Position numbers and translations under genes: made by a program. This document shows, piece by piece, positions 15,756 through 25,616 of a stretch of DNA of 40,499 nucleotides. The notes under the pieces were generated by a model that worked only from the letters and a program-made list of their open reading frames with translations, did no database searches and was not told the DNA's origin. This DNA comes from Paenibacillus ginsengihumi DSM 21568 (GTDB taxonomy: Bacteria; Bacillota; Bacilli; Paenibacillales; NBRC-103111), in assembly GCF_000380965.1 (NCBI RefSeq), contig NZ_KB905593.1:1-40499 (forward strand), given 5' to 3'. The stretch's first letter is position 1, and every line of letters begins with the position of its first letter.

Positions 15756-17726
15756 TTGCCTAGACCGCTAGTTATCGGCAACGGCAAGTTTTTGATCAAT
15801 CTGGACCGCTCAACATGCATTCGCGATTTGTACTATCCTTACGTCGGTCAGCTCAACCACGTCGGAGGTTACCCGTGTCGCATCGGCGTATGGGTGGATG
15901 GCGCCTTCTCCTGGCTGGCGGAGCCGGAATGGAGCTTTCAGGCATCCTATATCCGCGATTCGCTCGTCACCGAAGTCATCGCATCGCACTATCATCTGGG
16001 GATTACCTTGACCATCAACGATGGCGTCCATCAGCGCGAAGATATTTATTTGAAGAGAATCCGCGCCCACAACCATTGGGAGACGGTGCGCGAGCTGCGC
16101 CTCTTTTTCAATCAGGATTTGCTCATTAACGAAACCGAGGTCGGCGATACCGCCGCCTATTATCCGCTGAACCATACGATTTTTCATTATAAAAAAGACC
16201 GCTACTTCATGTTTAACGGCCTGGCCGGCAGCGAAGGGCTTGATCAATACACGACCGGGATCAAGCGGTTCTACAATGCCGAAGGCACTTGGCGCGACGC
16301 GGAGGACGGACACTTGTCGGGCAATCCGATCGCCCAGGGCTCGGTCGACAGCACGGTCAGCCTGCGCGTTCATTTGCCGCCAAATACGAGCGAGACGCTG
16401 TATTACTGGATGACGGCAGGCAAAAACCTGGAGGAAGTCAAGAAGCTGGACAATTACGTGAAGGAGAGCCATCCCGGCAAGCTGCTGGACAGGGTGCAAA
16501 TTTATTGGCAGCGCTGGGTCAACAAAGAAAATATGGCGTTCGCCGATCTGAACGACGACTGCGTGCGCCTGTATAAGCAAAGCCTGCTCATCGTGCGGAC
16601 GCAGACGGATGTGAACGGCGCCATCATCGCCGCCAACGATTCCGACATCATGCAGTCCAACCGCGATCATTACAGCTATATGTGGCCGCGGGACGGGGCG
16701 TTGATCGCCTACGCCATGTCGCTGGCCGGCTATCAGGGCATGATCGAGCCGTTCTTTCAATTTTGCGCCGATGCGCTCTCGCCGGAAGGGTATCTGCATC
16801 ATAAATACAACCCCGACGGCACGGTCGGCTCCAGCTGGCACCCGTACGTCAGCGGCGGCGAGCTGCAGCTGCCGATCCAGGAGGACGAGACCGCGCTCGT
16901 GCTGTTCGCGCTGTGGCAAAGCTATCTCCGGCACGGCGATATCGAGCTGGCCCAATCGCTATACCAGACGCTCATCCGCAGGGCCGCGCGATTCCTGCAC
17001 AGATACATCGAAGCGGAGCTGAATTTGCCCAAGCCCAGCTATGATTTGTGGGAGGAACGCTGCGGCATCTATACGTTCACTGCGGCGGCGGTGTACGGCG
17101 GCCTGGTTGCGGCGGCAGGCTTCTGCAATCTGTTCGGCGACGAGGAACGATCGAGCCGATACCGCCATACAGCCGAGCGGATTAAATCCGGCATTCTGAA
17201 GCATCTGTGGGATGAAGAGGAAGGGCGCTTCATTCGCGGGCTGTACCGGGCCAACGGCGTCTGGATCAAGGACAAAACGCTGGAGAGCAGCGTATACGGC
17301 ATCTTCGAATTCGGCGTCCTGCCGGCTGATGACGAACGCGTCGTCCGGACGATGCAGGCGAACCGGGCCGGGCTTGCGGTCAAGACGAGCGTCGGCGGCA
17401 TCGCCCGGTACGAGCAGGACTTCTACTTCCAGCGTTCCACCGATATCGCCACAGTGCCCGGCAATCCGTGGATCATCTGCACGCTGTGGATTGCCGAATG
17501 GGAGATCGCTTGCGCCAAGACGCTCGCCGACCTCGAATCACCGCGGCGCACGCTGGAATGGGTCGTCAGCCACGCGATGGAAAGCGGCATTTTGCCCGAG
17601 CAGCTCGATCCGTTCAACGGCAGCCCCGTCTCCGTCGCGCCGCTCACCTGGTCGCATGCGACCTACGTGCTTACGGTCGTTAAATATGCAGAAAAGTATC
17701 AGGCGCTGGCCGGAGCGCAAGGCTAA
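15756..17726 (+). CDS. Glycoside hydrolase family 15 protein (glucoamylase-like)
   Basis: A protein of about 656 residues. The N-terminal beta-sandwich domain (LVIGNGKFLINLDRSTCIRD, then HVGGYPCRIGVWVDG) precedes an (alpha/alpha)6 barrel. The barrel holds HYSYMWPRDGALIAYAMS, PSYDLWEERCGIYTFT (Glu433/Glu434, the general-acid region) and GNPWIICTLWIAEWEIA, all typical of bacterial and archaeal GH15. It should release glucose or act on related alpha-glucosides such as trehalose or oligosaccharides; the exact substrate is not clear. No signal peptide is seen, so a cytoplasmic enzyme is inferred. Start: TTG 15756 lies eight bases after AAGGAGG. The longer in-frame opening from 15657 has no ribosome binding site. 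Confidence 0.92.
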   Translation: MPRPLVIGNGKFLINLDRSTCIRDLYYPYVGQLNHVGGYPCRIGVWVDGAFSWLAEPEWSFQASYIRDSLVTEVIASHYHLGITLTINDGVHQREDIYLKRIRAHNHWETVRELRLFFNQDLLINETEVGDTAAYYPLNHTIFHYKKDRYFMFNGLAGSEGLDQYTTGIKRFYNAEGTWRDAEDGHLSGNPIAQGSVDSTVSLRVHLPPNTSETLYYWMTAGKNLEEVKKLDNYVKESHPGKLLDRVQIYWQRWVNKENMAFADLNDDCVRLYKQSLLIVRTQTDVNGAIIAANDSDIMQSNRDHYSYMWPRDGALIAYAMSLAGYQGMIEPFFQFCADALSPEGYLHHKYNPDGTVGSSWHPYVSGGELQLPIQEDETALVLFALWQSYLRHGDIELAQSLYQTLIRRAARFLHRYIEAELNLPKPSYDLWEERCGIYTFTAAAVYGGLVAAAGFCNLFGDEERSSRYRHTAERIKSGILKHLWDEEEGRFIRGLYRANGVWIKDKTLESSVYGIFEFGVLPADDERVVRTMQANRAGLAVKTSVGGIARYEQDFYFQRSTDIATVPGNPWIICTLWIAEWEIACAKTLADLESPRRTLEWVVSHAMESGILPEQLDPFNGSPVSVAPLTWSHATYVLTVVKYAEKYQALAGAQG

Positions 17727-17871
17727 AGTCCCGGCCTGCGCTGACCGGATGAGGGGCCGAATCCGCGCCCCGCTCCGGAAACGGGCGCTTGAAGCCGCCA
17801 AGCGTCAGCTTGTTTGCGATCCCATCGGCAGCGATCCCGGGCAAGAGGCGCCTGTTCCGCCGCCGATATGC

Positions 17872-17895
17872 AAAAAAACGGCCTCATGCGGGCCG
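17872..17895 (-). terminator. Rho-independent terminator of gcvH
   Basis: Minus strand: CGGCC-CGCATGA-GGCCG followed by TTTTTTT, directly after the gcvH stop at 17898. The stem is short (5 bp) but GC-only, with an ideal T tail. Confidence 0.78.
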
Positions 17896-17897
17896 CT

Positions 17898-18281
17898 TCA
17901 TTCCTGCGCGTAGGTTTGCTTGTATTTGTCGCTGTCCCAGAGCCGCTCCAGCTCCTTGCCGTCGCTCAGCTCGACCGCGATCATCCAGCCTTGCCCGTAC
18001 GGCGACATATTGATCTCCCCGGGATTGCTGGCCAGTTGGCGGTTGACGCTCACGACCTTGCCGGATACCGGCGCATACATCTCGGTGACGGTCTTCACCG
18101 ATTCCATGCTGCCGAAGGGCTCGCCGGCCTGCAGCTCGTCTCCCTCCTCGGGAAGCTCGACGAAGACGATCGTGCCGAATTCCATCTGGGCGAAATCCGT
18201 CACCCCGATAACGGCGCGATTGCCTTCCACACGAACCCACTCATGATTCTCGCTGTATAACAGCTCGCTTGGCACTTCCAT
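17898..18281 (-). CDS. gcvH: Glycine cleavage system H protein
   Basis: A 127-residue lipoyl carrier protein. The lipoyl-attachment region is FGSMESVKTVTEMYAPVSG with Lys63, the usual position, and the C-terminus GWMIAVEL, then ELERLWDSDKY, is canonical. It shuttles the aminomethyl group between the P, T and L proteins of glycine cleavage, and in Bacillota also serves as lipoyl donor for other complexes. The gene stands alone, without gcvT or gcvP, which is common in Bacillota. Start: ATG 18281 follows AAAGGAGA and gives the normal family length; an upstream in-frame start would add 16 unlikely residues. Confidence 0.95.
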   Translation of the reverse strand: MEVPSELLYSENHEWVRVEGNRAVIGVTDFAQMEFGTIVFVELPEEGDELQAGEPFGSMESVKTVTEMYAPVSGKVVSVNRQLASNPGEINMSPYGQGWMIAVELSDGKELERLWDSDKYKQTYAQE

Positions 18282-18369
18282 CCCTGGGCTGTTCTCCTTT
18301 CCAAATGCACGGTGCATCTCCAAATTCACGGGCGCCCCCCGCCAATATGGCGAAGTGCGTGCAATATGT

Positions 18370-18405
18370 AAAAACCCTCAAGCCTGCCGCAAGGACAGGC
18401 TGAGG
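18370..18405 (-). terminator. Rho-independent terminator of the peroxiredoxin gene
   Basis: Minus strand: CCCTCAGCCTG, a 9-nt loop, CAGGCTTGAGGG (one bulged base), then TTTTT. Strong stem and tail, 26 bp after the peroxiredoxin stop. Confidence 0.9.
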
Positions 18406-18430
18406 GGCGGTTGAATCGATATAAGCCGGA

Positions 18431-18979
18431 TTACTTCGCAACCAGGTGCTTGTCGCCTTTCTTCCAGCCGATCGGGCACAGGCCGCCGGATTGCAGAGCT
18501 TCGAGCACGCGGAGCGTTTCTTCCACGCTGCGTCCCACGTTGTTGTGGTGCACGACTTGGTACTGCAGCTCGCCTTCCGGGTTGATGATGAACAGGCCGC
18601 GCAGCGCGATGCCTTCTTCCTCAATCAGGACACCATAATCGCGGGCTACCGTCTTCGTGATGTCGGAAGCCAGCGGGAAGTTCAGCTTGCCAAGACCGTT
18701 CTGGTCAACCGGCGTATTGATCCAGGCGCGGTGGGAATGGATGCTGTCCGTAGATACGCCCAGCACTTCGCAGTTTCTTTCTTTGAATTCGCTGTAAGCT
18801 TCGCTCAGAGCGGTAATTTCCGTCGGGCATACGAAGGTAAAGTCCAGCGGATAGAAGAACAGCACGAGCCATTTGCCTTTGTAATCGGACAAAGAAACTT
18901 TGCCGAATTCCTGACCGTCGCCCAGCGCGGTTTGCATGGTGAAATCCGGTGCCGGTTTGCCTACCAAACGTTCTGTCAT
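18431..18979 (-). CDS. 2-Cys peroxiredoxin (AhpC/TSA family, YkuU-like)
   Basis: A 182-residue thiol peroxidase. The peroxidatic Cys51 lies in YPLDFTFVCPTE, and the resolving cysteine in GGLCPIGW (Cys168) marks it as a typical 2-Cys enzyme. It is closely similar to Bacillus YkuU by its LIEEEGIALRGLFIINPEGE and HHNNVGRSVEETLRVL segments. It reduces H2O2 and organic hydroperoxides in the cytoplasm, probably using thioredoxin; no AhpF lies nearby. The ATG follows AAGGAGGAATTTTAACC. Upstream are a sigma-A promoter and a PerR-like box, with a repeat inserted in the 235-nt leader. Confidence 0.95.
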   Translation of the reverse strand: MTERLVGKPAPDFTMQTALGDGQEFGKVSLSDYKGKWLVLFFYPLDFTFVCPTEITALSEAYSEFKERNCEVLGVSTDSIHSHRAWINTPVDQNGLGKLNFPLASDITKTVARDYGVLIEEEGIALRGLFIINPEGELQYQVVHHNNVGRSVEETLRVLEALQSGGLCPIGWKKGDKHLVAK

Positions 18980-19011
18980 GGTTAAAATTCCTCCTTATTA
19001 TTGTGAAAATA

Positions 19012-19137
19012 GACGCCTATGACGAGCGATTCTTTCGTCATCGGTCGTCACCTGCGGTACTCGAAAATTCAACGTGTGGATGCCGCTGAATTTTCAAGGG
19101 GGACGCCTATGACGAGCGATTCTTTCGTCATCGGTCG
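19012..19137. repeat. 90-bp two-hairpin repeat (copy R1) with duplicated 36-bp element
   Basis: A 36-bp sequence beginning GACGCCTATGACGAGCGATT and ending CATCGGTCG occurs identically at 19012-19047 and 19102-19137, 90 bp apart. Each can form the stem ATGACGA / TCGTCAT. Between them an AT-rich hairpin has GAAAATTC (19063-19070) and GAATTTTC (19088-19095). Related copies lie at 14751, 23747 and 40026. This one sits within the peroxiredoxin 5' leader, between promoter and start codon. Confidence 0.9.
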
Positions 19138-19212
19138 CCGTTTGCTATGGATGAAAACCGCCGCTCATTACCGGCAATTTTCCAGAAAACCTAGCTATTG
19201 CTTACATTTTTC

Positions 19213-19241
19213 ATGGTAACATTCGCCCAAAACAAAGTCAA
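19213..19241 (-). promoter_or_regulatory. Promoter of the peroxiredoxin gene
   Basis: Minus strand: -35 TTGACT (19236-19241), 17-nt spacer, -10 TACCAT (19213-19218) preceded by TGT (extended -10). It would give a leader of roughly 230 nt that includes the repeat copy R1. Confidence 0.6.
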
Positions 19242-19243
19242 GA

Positions 19244-19258
19244 TTATAATAATTATTT
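19244..19258. promoter_or_regulatory. PerR/Fur-type operator
   Basis: The sequence TTATAATAATTATTT matches the Bacillus PerR box TTATAATnATTATAA at 12 of 14 fixed positions. It lies two bases upstream of the -35 hexamer of the peroxiredoxin promoter, where a repressor could act. The similar Fur and Zur boxes cannot be excluded by sequence; the peroxidase gene makes PerR the best guess. Confidence 0.55.
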
Positions 19259-19312
19259 TTTTATAATTAATATTAATTGTAACATTTTAGACAAAACCGT
19301 GCAAAGCTCATT

Positions 19313-19353
19313 AAAAAACTCCCAGGAAAGGTTAGCGTTCCGCTCCCGGGAGT
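19313..19353 (-). terminator. Rho-independent terminator of leuB
   Basis: Minus strand: ACTCCCGGG, a loop of about 18 nt, CCTGGGAGT, then TTTTTT. Nine pairs with one mismatch, 16 bp after the leuB stop. Confidence 0.82.
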
Positions 19354-19368
19354 CGTTCCAATGCTGTA

Positions 19369-20448
19369 TTATTTGCGGATCGCTGCAACAATCAAATCGC
19401 CCATAGCCTGCGTGCCGATCGCCTTGCTCTTGTCTACGGCAATATCGGCCGTCCGATGGCCGGCATCCAGCACTTCCTTCACGGCCCGCTCGATTGCCTC
19501 CGCCGCGTCGTGGTAACCGAAGGTCAGGCGGAACATCAGCGCTACGGACAAAATCGTTGCGATCGGATTGGCAATGCCTTGCCCGGCAATGTCCGGAGCG
19601 GAGCCGTGCACCGGCTCGTACAGGCCGAATGCCCCTTCGCCGAGCGAAGCCGAGGACAGCATTCCGATGGAACCGGTCAGCATGGCCGCTTCGTCGCTCA
19701 GGATATCGCCGAACATGTTCTCCGTCACGATGACGTCGAAGCTCGCCGGACGGCGCAGAAGCTGCATCGCGCAGTTGTCGACGAGCACATGCTCAAGCTC
19801 GACATCCGGGTATTCCGGAGCGATGCGGTTCACGGTCTCTCGCCACAGGCGGGACGTCTCCAGCACGTTCGCTTTGTCGACGGAAGCCAGTTTCTTGCGG
19901 CGGGTGCGGGCGATCTCGAACGCCTGGCGCACGATGCGCTCCACTTCTTTCACATTGTACACGCAGGTGTCGACGGCTTCCTCGCCGTTAGCCGATTCGC
20001 GGCGCAATTTCTCGCCGAAGTAGATGCCCCCGGTCAGCTCGCGCACCACGATCAGGTCCGTGCCTTCCAGCACTTCCGGCTTCAGCGTCGAAGCGTCCTT
20101 CAGGCAATCGAAGATGACGGCCGGGCGAATGTTCGAGAACAGGCCGAGCGCCTTGCGAATGCCGAGCAGGCCCGTCTCCGGACGAAGCTCCTTCGGATTG
20201 TTGTCCCATTTCGGACCGCCTACGGCGCCAAGCAGCACCGCATCGGCGCGCTTACACATCTCCAGCGTATCCTCAGGCAGCGGGGTGCCTTTCTCATCGA
20301 TGGCGATGCCGCCGAACAGACCGTGCTCGAATTCGAACCGGTAGCCGAACAGCTCCTCCGTCTTGTTCATTACTTTGATCGCTTCGCCGACAACCTCGGG
20401 GCCGATGCCGTCCCCGGCGATGACGGCAATCTTCTTCACGTCTGCCAT
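19369..20448 (-). CDS. leuB: 3-isopropylmalate dehydrogenase
   Basis: A 359-residue enzyme of the isocitrate/isopropylmalate dehydrogenase family. It has [20 protein letters not shown] at the N-terminus, [43 protein letters not shown] (the substrate loop), [34 protein letters not shown], and the NAD-binding [19 protein letters not shown]. It oxidises and decarboxylates 3-isopropylmalate in leucine synthesis. Start: ATG 20448 follows GGAGGAGAATAGCGAC. It is separated from ilvBNC-leuA by a convergent aminotransferase gene and has its own promoter-like sequence and terminator. leuC and leuD are not in the window. Confidence 0.97.
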   Translation of the reverse strand: MADVKKIAVIAGDGIGPEVVGEAIKVMNKTEELFGYRFEFEHGLFGGIAIDEKGTPLPEDTLEMCKRADAVLLGAVGGPKWDNNPKELRPETGLLGIRKALGLFSNIRPAVIFDCLKDASTLKPEVLEGTDLIVVRELTGGIYFGEKLRRESANGEEAVDTCVYNVKEVERIVRQAFEIARTRRKKLASVDKANVLETSRLWRETVNRIAPEYPDVELEHVLVDNCAMQLLRRPASFDVIVTENMFGDILSDEAAMLTGSIGMLSSASLGEGAFGLYEPVHGSAPDIAGQGIANPIATILSVALMFRLTFGYHDAAEAIERAVKEVLDAGHRTADIAVDKSKAIGTQAMGDLIVAAIRK

Positions 20449-20533
20449 GTCGCTATTCTCCTCCATACTATCGCCGAAACCGCGCCTTGGCCTCAAAGCC
20501 CGCGGCACAGGTTGCAGCTAGTTCGCTATTTCT

Positions 20534-20562
20534 TTTGTAACATATTTGTACCCTATTGACAA
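20534..20562 (-). promoter_or_regulatory. leuB: Candidate leuB promoter
   Basis: Minus strand: -35 TTGTCA (20557-20562), 17-nt spacer, -10 TACAAA (20534-20539) preceded by TGT. It lies about 85 nt upstream of the leuB start. Confidence 0.5.
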
Positions 20563-20770
20563 AGATATAAAATCTATCATCTTGATAGGAATAGACTATA
20601 GCAATTCCGCCGCCGGACGGCGATTGCGGCTGCTTGCGGATTCGCTCTTTTCACTTTCGGCTCGGCCTGTCCGGGCCCGGCCAAAGCGATGCAGCAAGCG
20701 ACCGGTATGCGCAGGCTTGTCGTACAATATTTTACCATCTTTCCGCACGGCTGTCTTGAAGAAATAATCG

Positions 20771-20799
20771 TTGTTTTCATGGCTACGAAGGAATACAAT
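20771..20799 (+). promoter_or_regulatory. Candidate aminotransferase promoter
   Basis: Plus strand: -35 TTGTTT (20771-20776), 17-nt spacer, -10 TACAAT (20794-20799), 68 nt before the start codon. Confidence 0.5.
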
Positions 20800-20867
20800 G
20801 TTTTTTATGAACATATTTCTCGGCGCTTCCTGCATGTTTGGAACTCGTCCAAAAGGAGTCTTGTATC

Positions 20868-22064
20868 ATGGATTATCGTTTTTCCGACACCATCAACAGC
20901 TTCGAATCGTCGGCGGTGCGCGAAATTCTCAAGCTGACTCAAGGCAAATCTATCATTTCGCTGGCCGGCGGCCTCCCGAACGAACAGTACTTTCCGCTTG
21001 ACGCCGTGCGCGAAGCGTTCCTGCGGGTGTTCGAGCAGGGGCGGCAAGTGCTGCAATACGGCTTGACCGAAGGCTACACGCCGTTGCGCGAAGACCTGTG
21101 CGCTCATCTCGCACGCAAAGGCATGAAGGCCGAAATCGACAACATGCTGCTGACGACCGGTTCCCAGCAGGCGATCGATTTGCTGGCCCGCATTTATATT
21201 AATCCAGGCGACGTCATTCTTGTTGAACGCCCGACTTATTTGGCCGCGATTCAAGTGTTTCAATCGCATCAGGCACGGCTGATCTCGGTCGACTGCGACG
21301 AGGACGGCATGAACCTGGACGATCTGGAACGCAAGATCAGGCAGTACAAGCCGAAAATGGCCTATGTCATCCCGACGTTCTCCAACCCTGCCGGCAAAAT
21401 GTGGAGTCTGGAGCGCAGGCGCGGCATGCTGTCGATTTGCAAGCGCAACGGCGTGCTCATTCTCGAGGACGATCCTTATGGCGAGCTTCGTTTCGGCGAC
21501 GGCGAGCCAATGCCGTCCATCTATTCGCTGGACGACGGTCCGCAGGGCAGCGCTGTTGTCTATACGAGCACGTTCTCCAAAATCGTCGCTCCCGCGCTGC
21601 GGACCGGTTGGGTCGTCGGAGACAGCACCGTTATCCGCAACATGACCCGCGCCAAGCAGGCGGCCGATCTTCACTCCAGCACGATGGATCAGCAGGCGCT
21701 GCATCAATTGTTTGCCCACTTCGATCTTTACGCCCATATTGCCGTCATTCGCGAAGCGTACGAAGCGAGAATGCGCGGAATGCTTGAGCTGCTCAAGCAG
21801 CAATCATGGGAAGGCCTCTCCTGGATCGAGCCTAAAGGCGGCATGTTCATCTGGGTCGAGCTGGCGGAATCGATCGATACGCAGGAGTTGCTCAAGCTGG
21901 CGGTGCAGGAAGGCGTCGCTTTCGTGCCGGGAGCCAGCTTCTATGCGGATGAACCGAAGCGCAACTCGATGCGGCTCAACTTTACCCATACCGACAGCGA
22001 CATGGTCGTCCTGGCCTTCGAGCGCCTCGACCGCGCCCTCAGCAAAATGCGGCAGACGGTGTAA
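20868..22064 (+). CDS. PLP-dependent aminotransferase (LysN/ARO8-like, fold type I)
   Basis: A 398-residue enzyme of aminotransferase class I/II. Features are IISLAGGLPNEQYFPLDAVR, LQYGLTEGYTPLREDLCAHL, the TTGSQQAIDLLARI cofactor loop, PTFSNPAGKMWSLERR, the aspartate of EDDPYGELRF, the PLP lysine in TSTFSKIVAPALRTGW, and the C-terminal arginine in NSMRLNFTH. Relatives include 2-aminoadipate and aromatic/branched-chain aminotransferases. It lacks the GntR head of MocR proteins. Start: ATG after AAAAGGAGTCTTGTATC. It lies convergent to leuA and divergent from leuB, so a role as final transaminase for leucine, valine or isoleucine is possible but unproven. Confidence 0.9.
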   Translation: MDYRFSDTINSFESSAVREILKLTQGKSIISLAGGLPNEQYFPLDAVREAFLRVFEQGRQVLQYGLTEGYTPLREDLCAHLARKGMKAEIDNMLLTTGSQQAIDLLARIYINPGDVILVERPTYLAAIQVFQSHQARLISVDCDEDGMNLDDLERKIRQYKPKMAYVIPTFSNPAGKMWSLERRRGMLSICKRNGVLILEDDPYGELRFGDGEPMPSIYSLDDGPQGSAVVYTSTFSKIVAPALRTGWVVGDSTVIRNMTRAKQAADLHSSTMDQQALHQLFAHFDLYAHIAVIREAYEARMRGMLELLKQQSWEGLSWIEPKGGMFIWVELAESIDTQELLKLAVQEGVAFVPGASFYADEPKRNSMRLNFTHTDSDMVVLAFERLDRALSKMRQTV

Positions 22065-22088
22065 GCCGGCCGTTAACGCACAGACCTA

Positions 22089-22141
22089 AAACAACAAAAG
22101 ACCGTCCTCCCCTGCTTCTGGAGGACGGTCTTTTGTTGTTT
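22089..22141. terminator. Bidirectional terminator between the aminotransferase and leuA
   Basis: Perfect 21-22 bp inverted repeat: AACAACAAAAGACCGTCCTCC (22090-22110, outer part AACAACAAAAGACC), a 9-nt loop, and its complement (22120-22140). The arms end in TCTTTTGTTGTT in both directions. It lies 25 bp after the aminotransferase stop and 33 bp after the leuA stop, so it can end both convergent transcripts. Confidence 0.93.
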
Positions 22142-22173
22142 GGCTGCCGGCAGGCTGTACCCGGCGGCGCCGC

Positions 22174-23724
<1,551 letters not shown>

Positions 23725-23746
23725 GATGGTCACCTCCTGAAGAAAA

Positions 23747-23806
23747 GCGATGAATCGTCACCTGCAGTGCCAGAAAATTCGCCGATAAGCCTCGTCGAAT
23801 GAGCAA
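23747..23806. repeat. Partial copy of the 90-bp two-hairpin repeat (copy R2)
   Basis: TCGTCACCTGCAGTGCCAGA followed by AAATTCGCCGATAAGCCTCG and TCGAATGAGCAAGA aligns with copy R1 (TCGTCACCTGCGGTACTCGA) and with the reverse complement of R3 (AAATTCGCCGATAAGCTTCG). It lies 22 bp upstream of leuA in the 212-bp ilvC-leuA gap, which otherwise holds no gene. Confidence 0.75.
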
Positions 23807-23936
23807 GATCGAAAAAACACAAAAGCTCGGCCCGAAGGCAGAGCAAGGCAGAGGCGCCAATCAAGCGTCTGCTGCCGGTTGCTCCGCCTTCAAACCGACC
23901 TTACGTCGTAGGCTTCCAAGTACGCTTCGCTTACGA

Positions 23937-25022
<1,086 letters not shown>

Positions 25023-25127
25023 TCAAGCCCCCGCACACAGGATCATTGTACTAAAAAATAATGGCGCTATAAAGCTTTACCGACTTAAAACTTTCCCGAT
25101 AAGGCCTGGCTTATGATTCCCAAGAGC

Positions 25128-25616
25128 TTACTTGACGGCGCCGCGAATCATCGCCGTCGCGCCGGTGCGCGACAGCTCCTTGATTCCGTACGGCTTCAGC
25201 AGCTCGACCATCGCGTCGATCTTCTCGGAATCGCCGACCACTTGAACGATCAGCGAGCAAGGGCCGATATCAACGACAGCCGCGCGGAACGTCTCGACGA
25301 CGCCGAGAATTTCCGGGCGCGCCGCAGGCTCGGCGTTGACCTTGATCAACGCCAGCTCGCGGGCGACCATCGGGTGCGAGCTCAGATCGACGACTTTGAT
25401 CACGTCGATCAGCTTATACAGTTGCTTCTGGATCTGTTCGAGCGTCTGGTTGTCCCCTGTCGTAACGATGACCATCCGGGACAAGCCCTTCTCTTCGGAT
25501 TCCCCGACCGTGATGCTCTCGATATTGAAGCCGCGGCGGCCGAAGAGGCCGGATACCCGCTGCAGCACGCCGGGTTGGTTGTTCACAAGTACAGATATGG
25601 TATGTTTGCGAATCAT
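25128..25616 (-). CDS. ilvN: Acetolactate synthase small (regulatory) subunit
   Basis: A 162-residue protein. The N-terminal ACT domain reads HTISVLVNNQPGVLQRVSGLFGRRGFNIESITVG, and the C-terminal ALS_ss_C region includes MVARELALIKV and VVETFRAAVVDIG. It binds valine and tunes the catalytic subunit IlvB. Its ATG overlaps the ilvB stop by four bases (ATGA), a sign of translational coupling and a shared operon. Called ilvH in some Bacillus annotations. Confidence 0.96.
   Translation of the reverse strand: MIRKHTISVLVNNQPGVLQRVSGLFGRRGFNIESITVGESEEKGLSRMVIVTTGDNQTLEQIQKQLYKLIDVIKVVDLSSHPMVARELALIKVNAEPAARPEILGVVETFRAAVVDIGPCSLIVQVVGDSEKIDAMVELLKPYGIKELSRTGATAMIRGAVK

Larger units (their letters stand above)
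20449..20867. other. Divergent promoter region between leuB and the aminotransferase
   Basis: No gene is supported. The region holds a candidate leuB promoter (20534-20562), a candidate aminotransferase promoter (20771-20799), and a small perfect palindrome CTATCA-TCT-TGATAG at about 20574-20588 that could be an operator. No T-box element is visible, so leuB is not obviously under tRNA control here. Confidence 0.5.
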
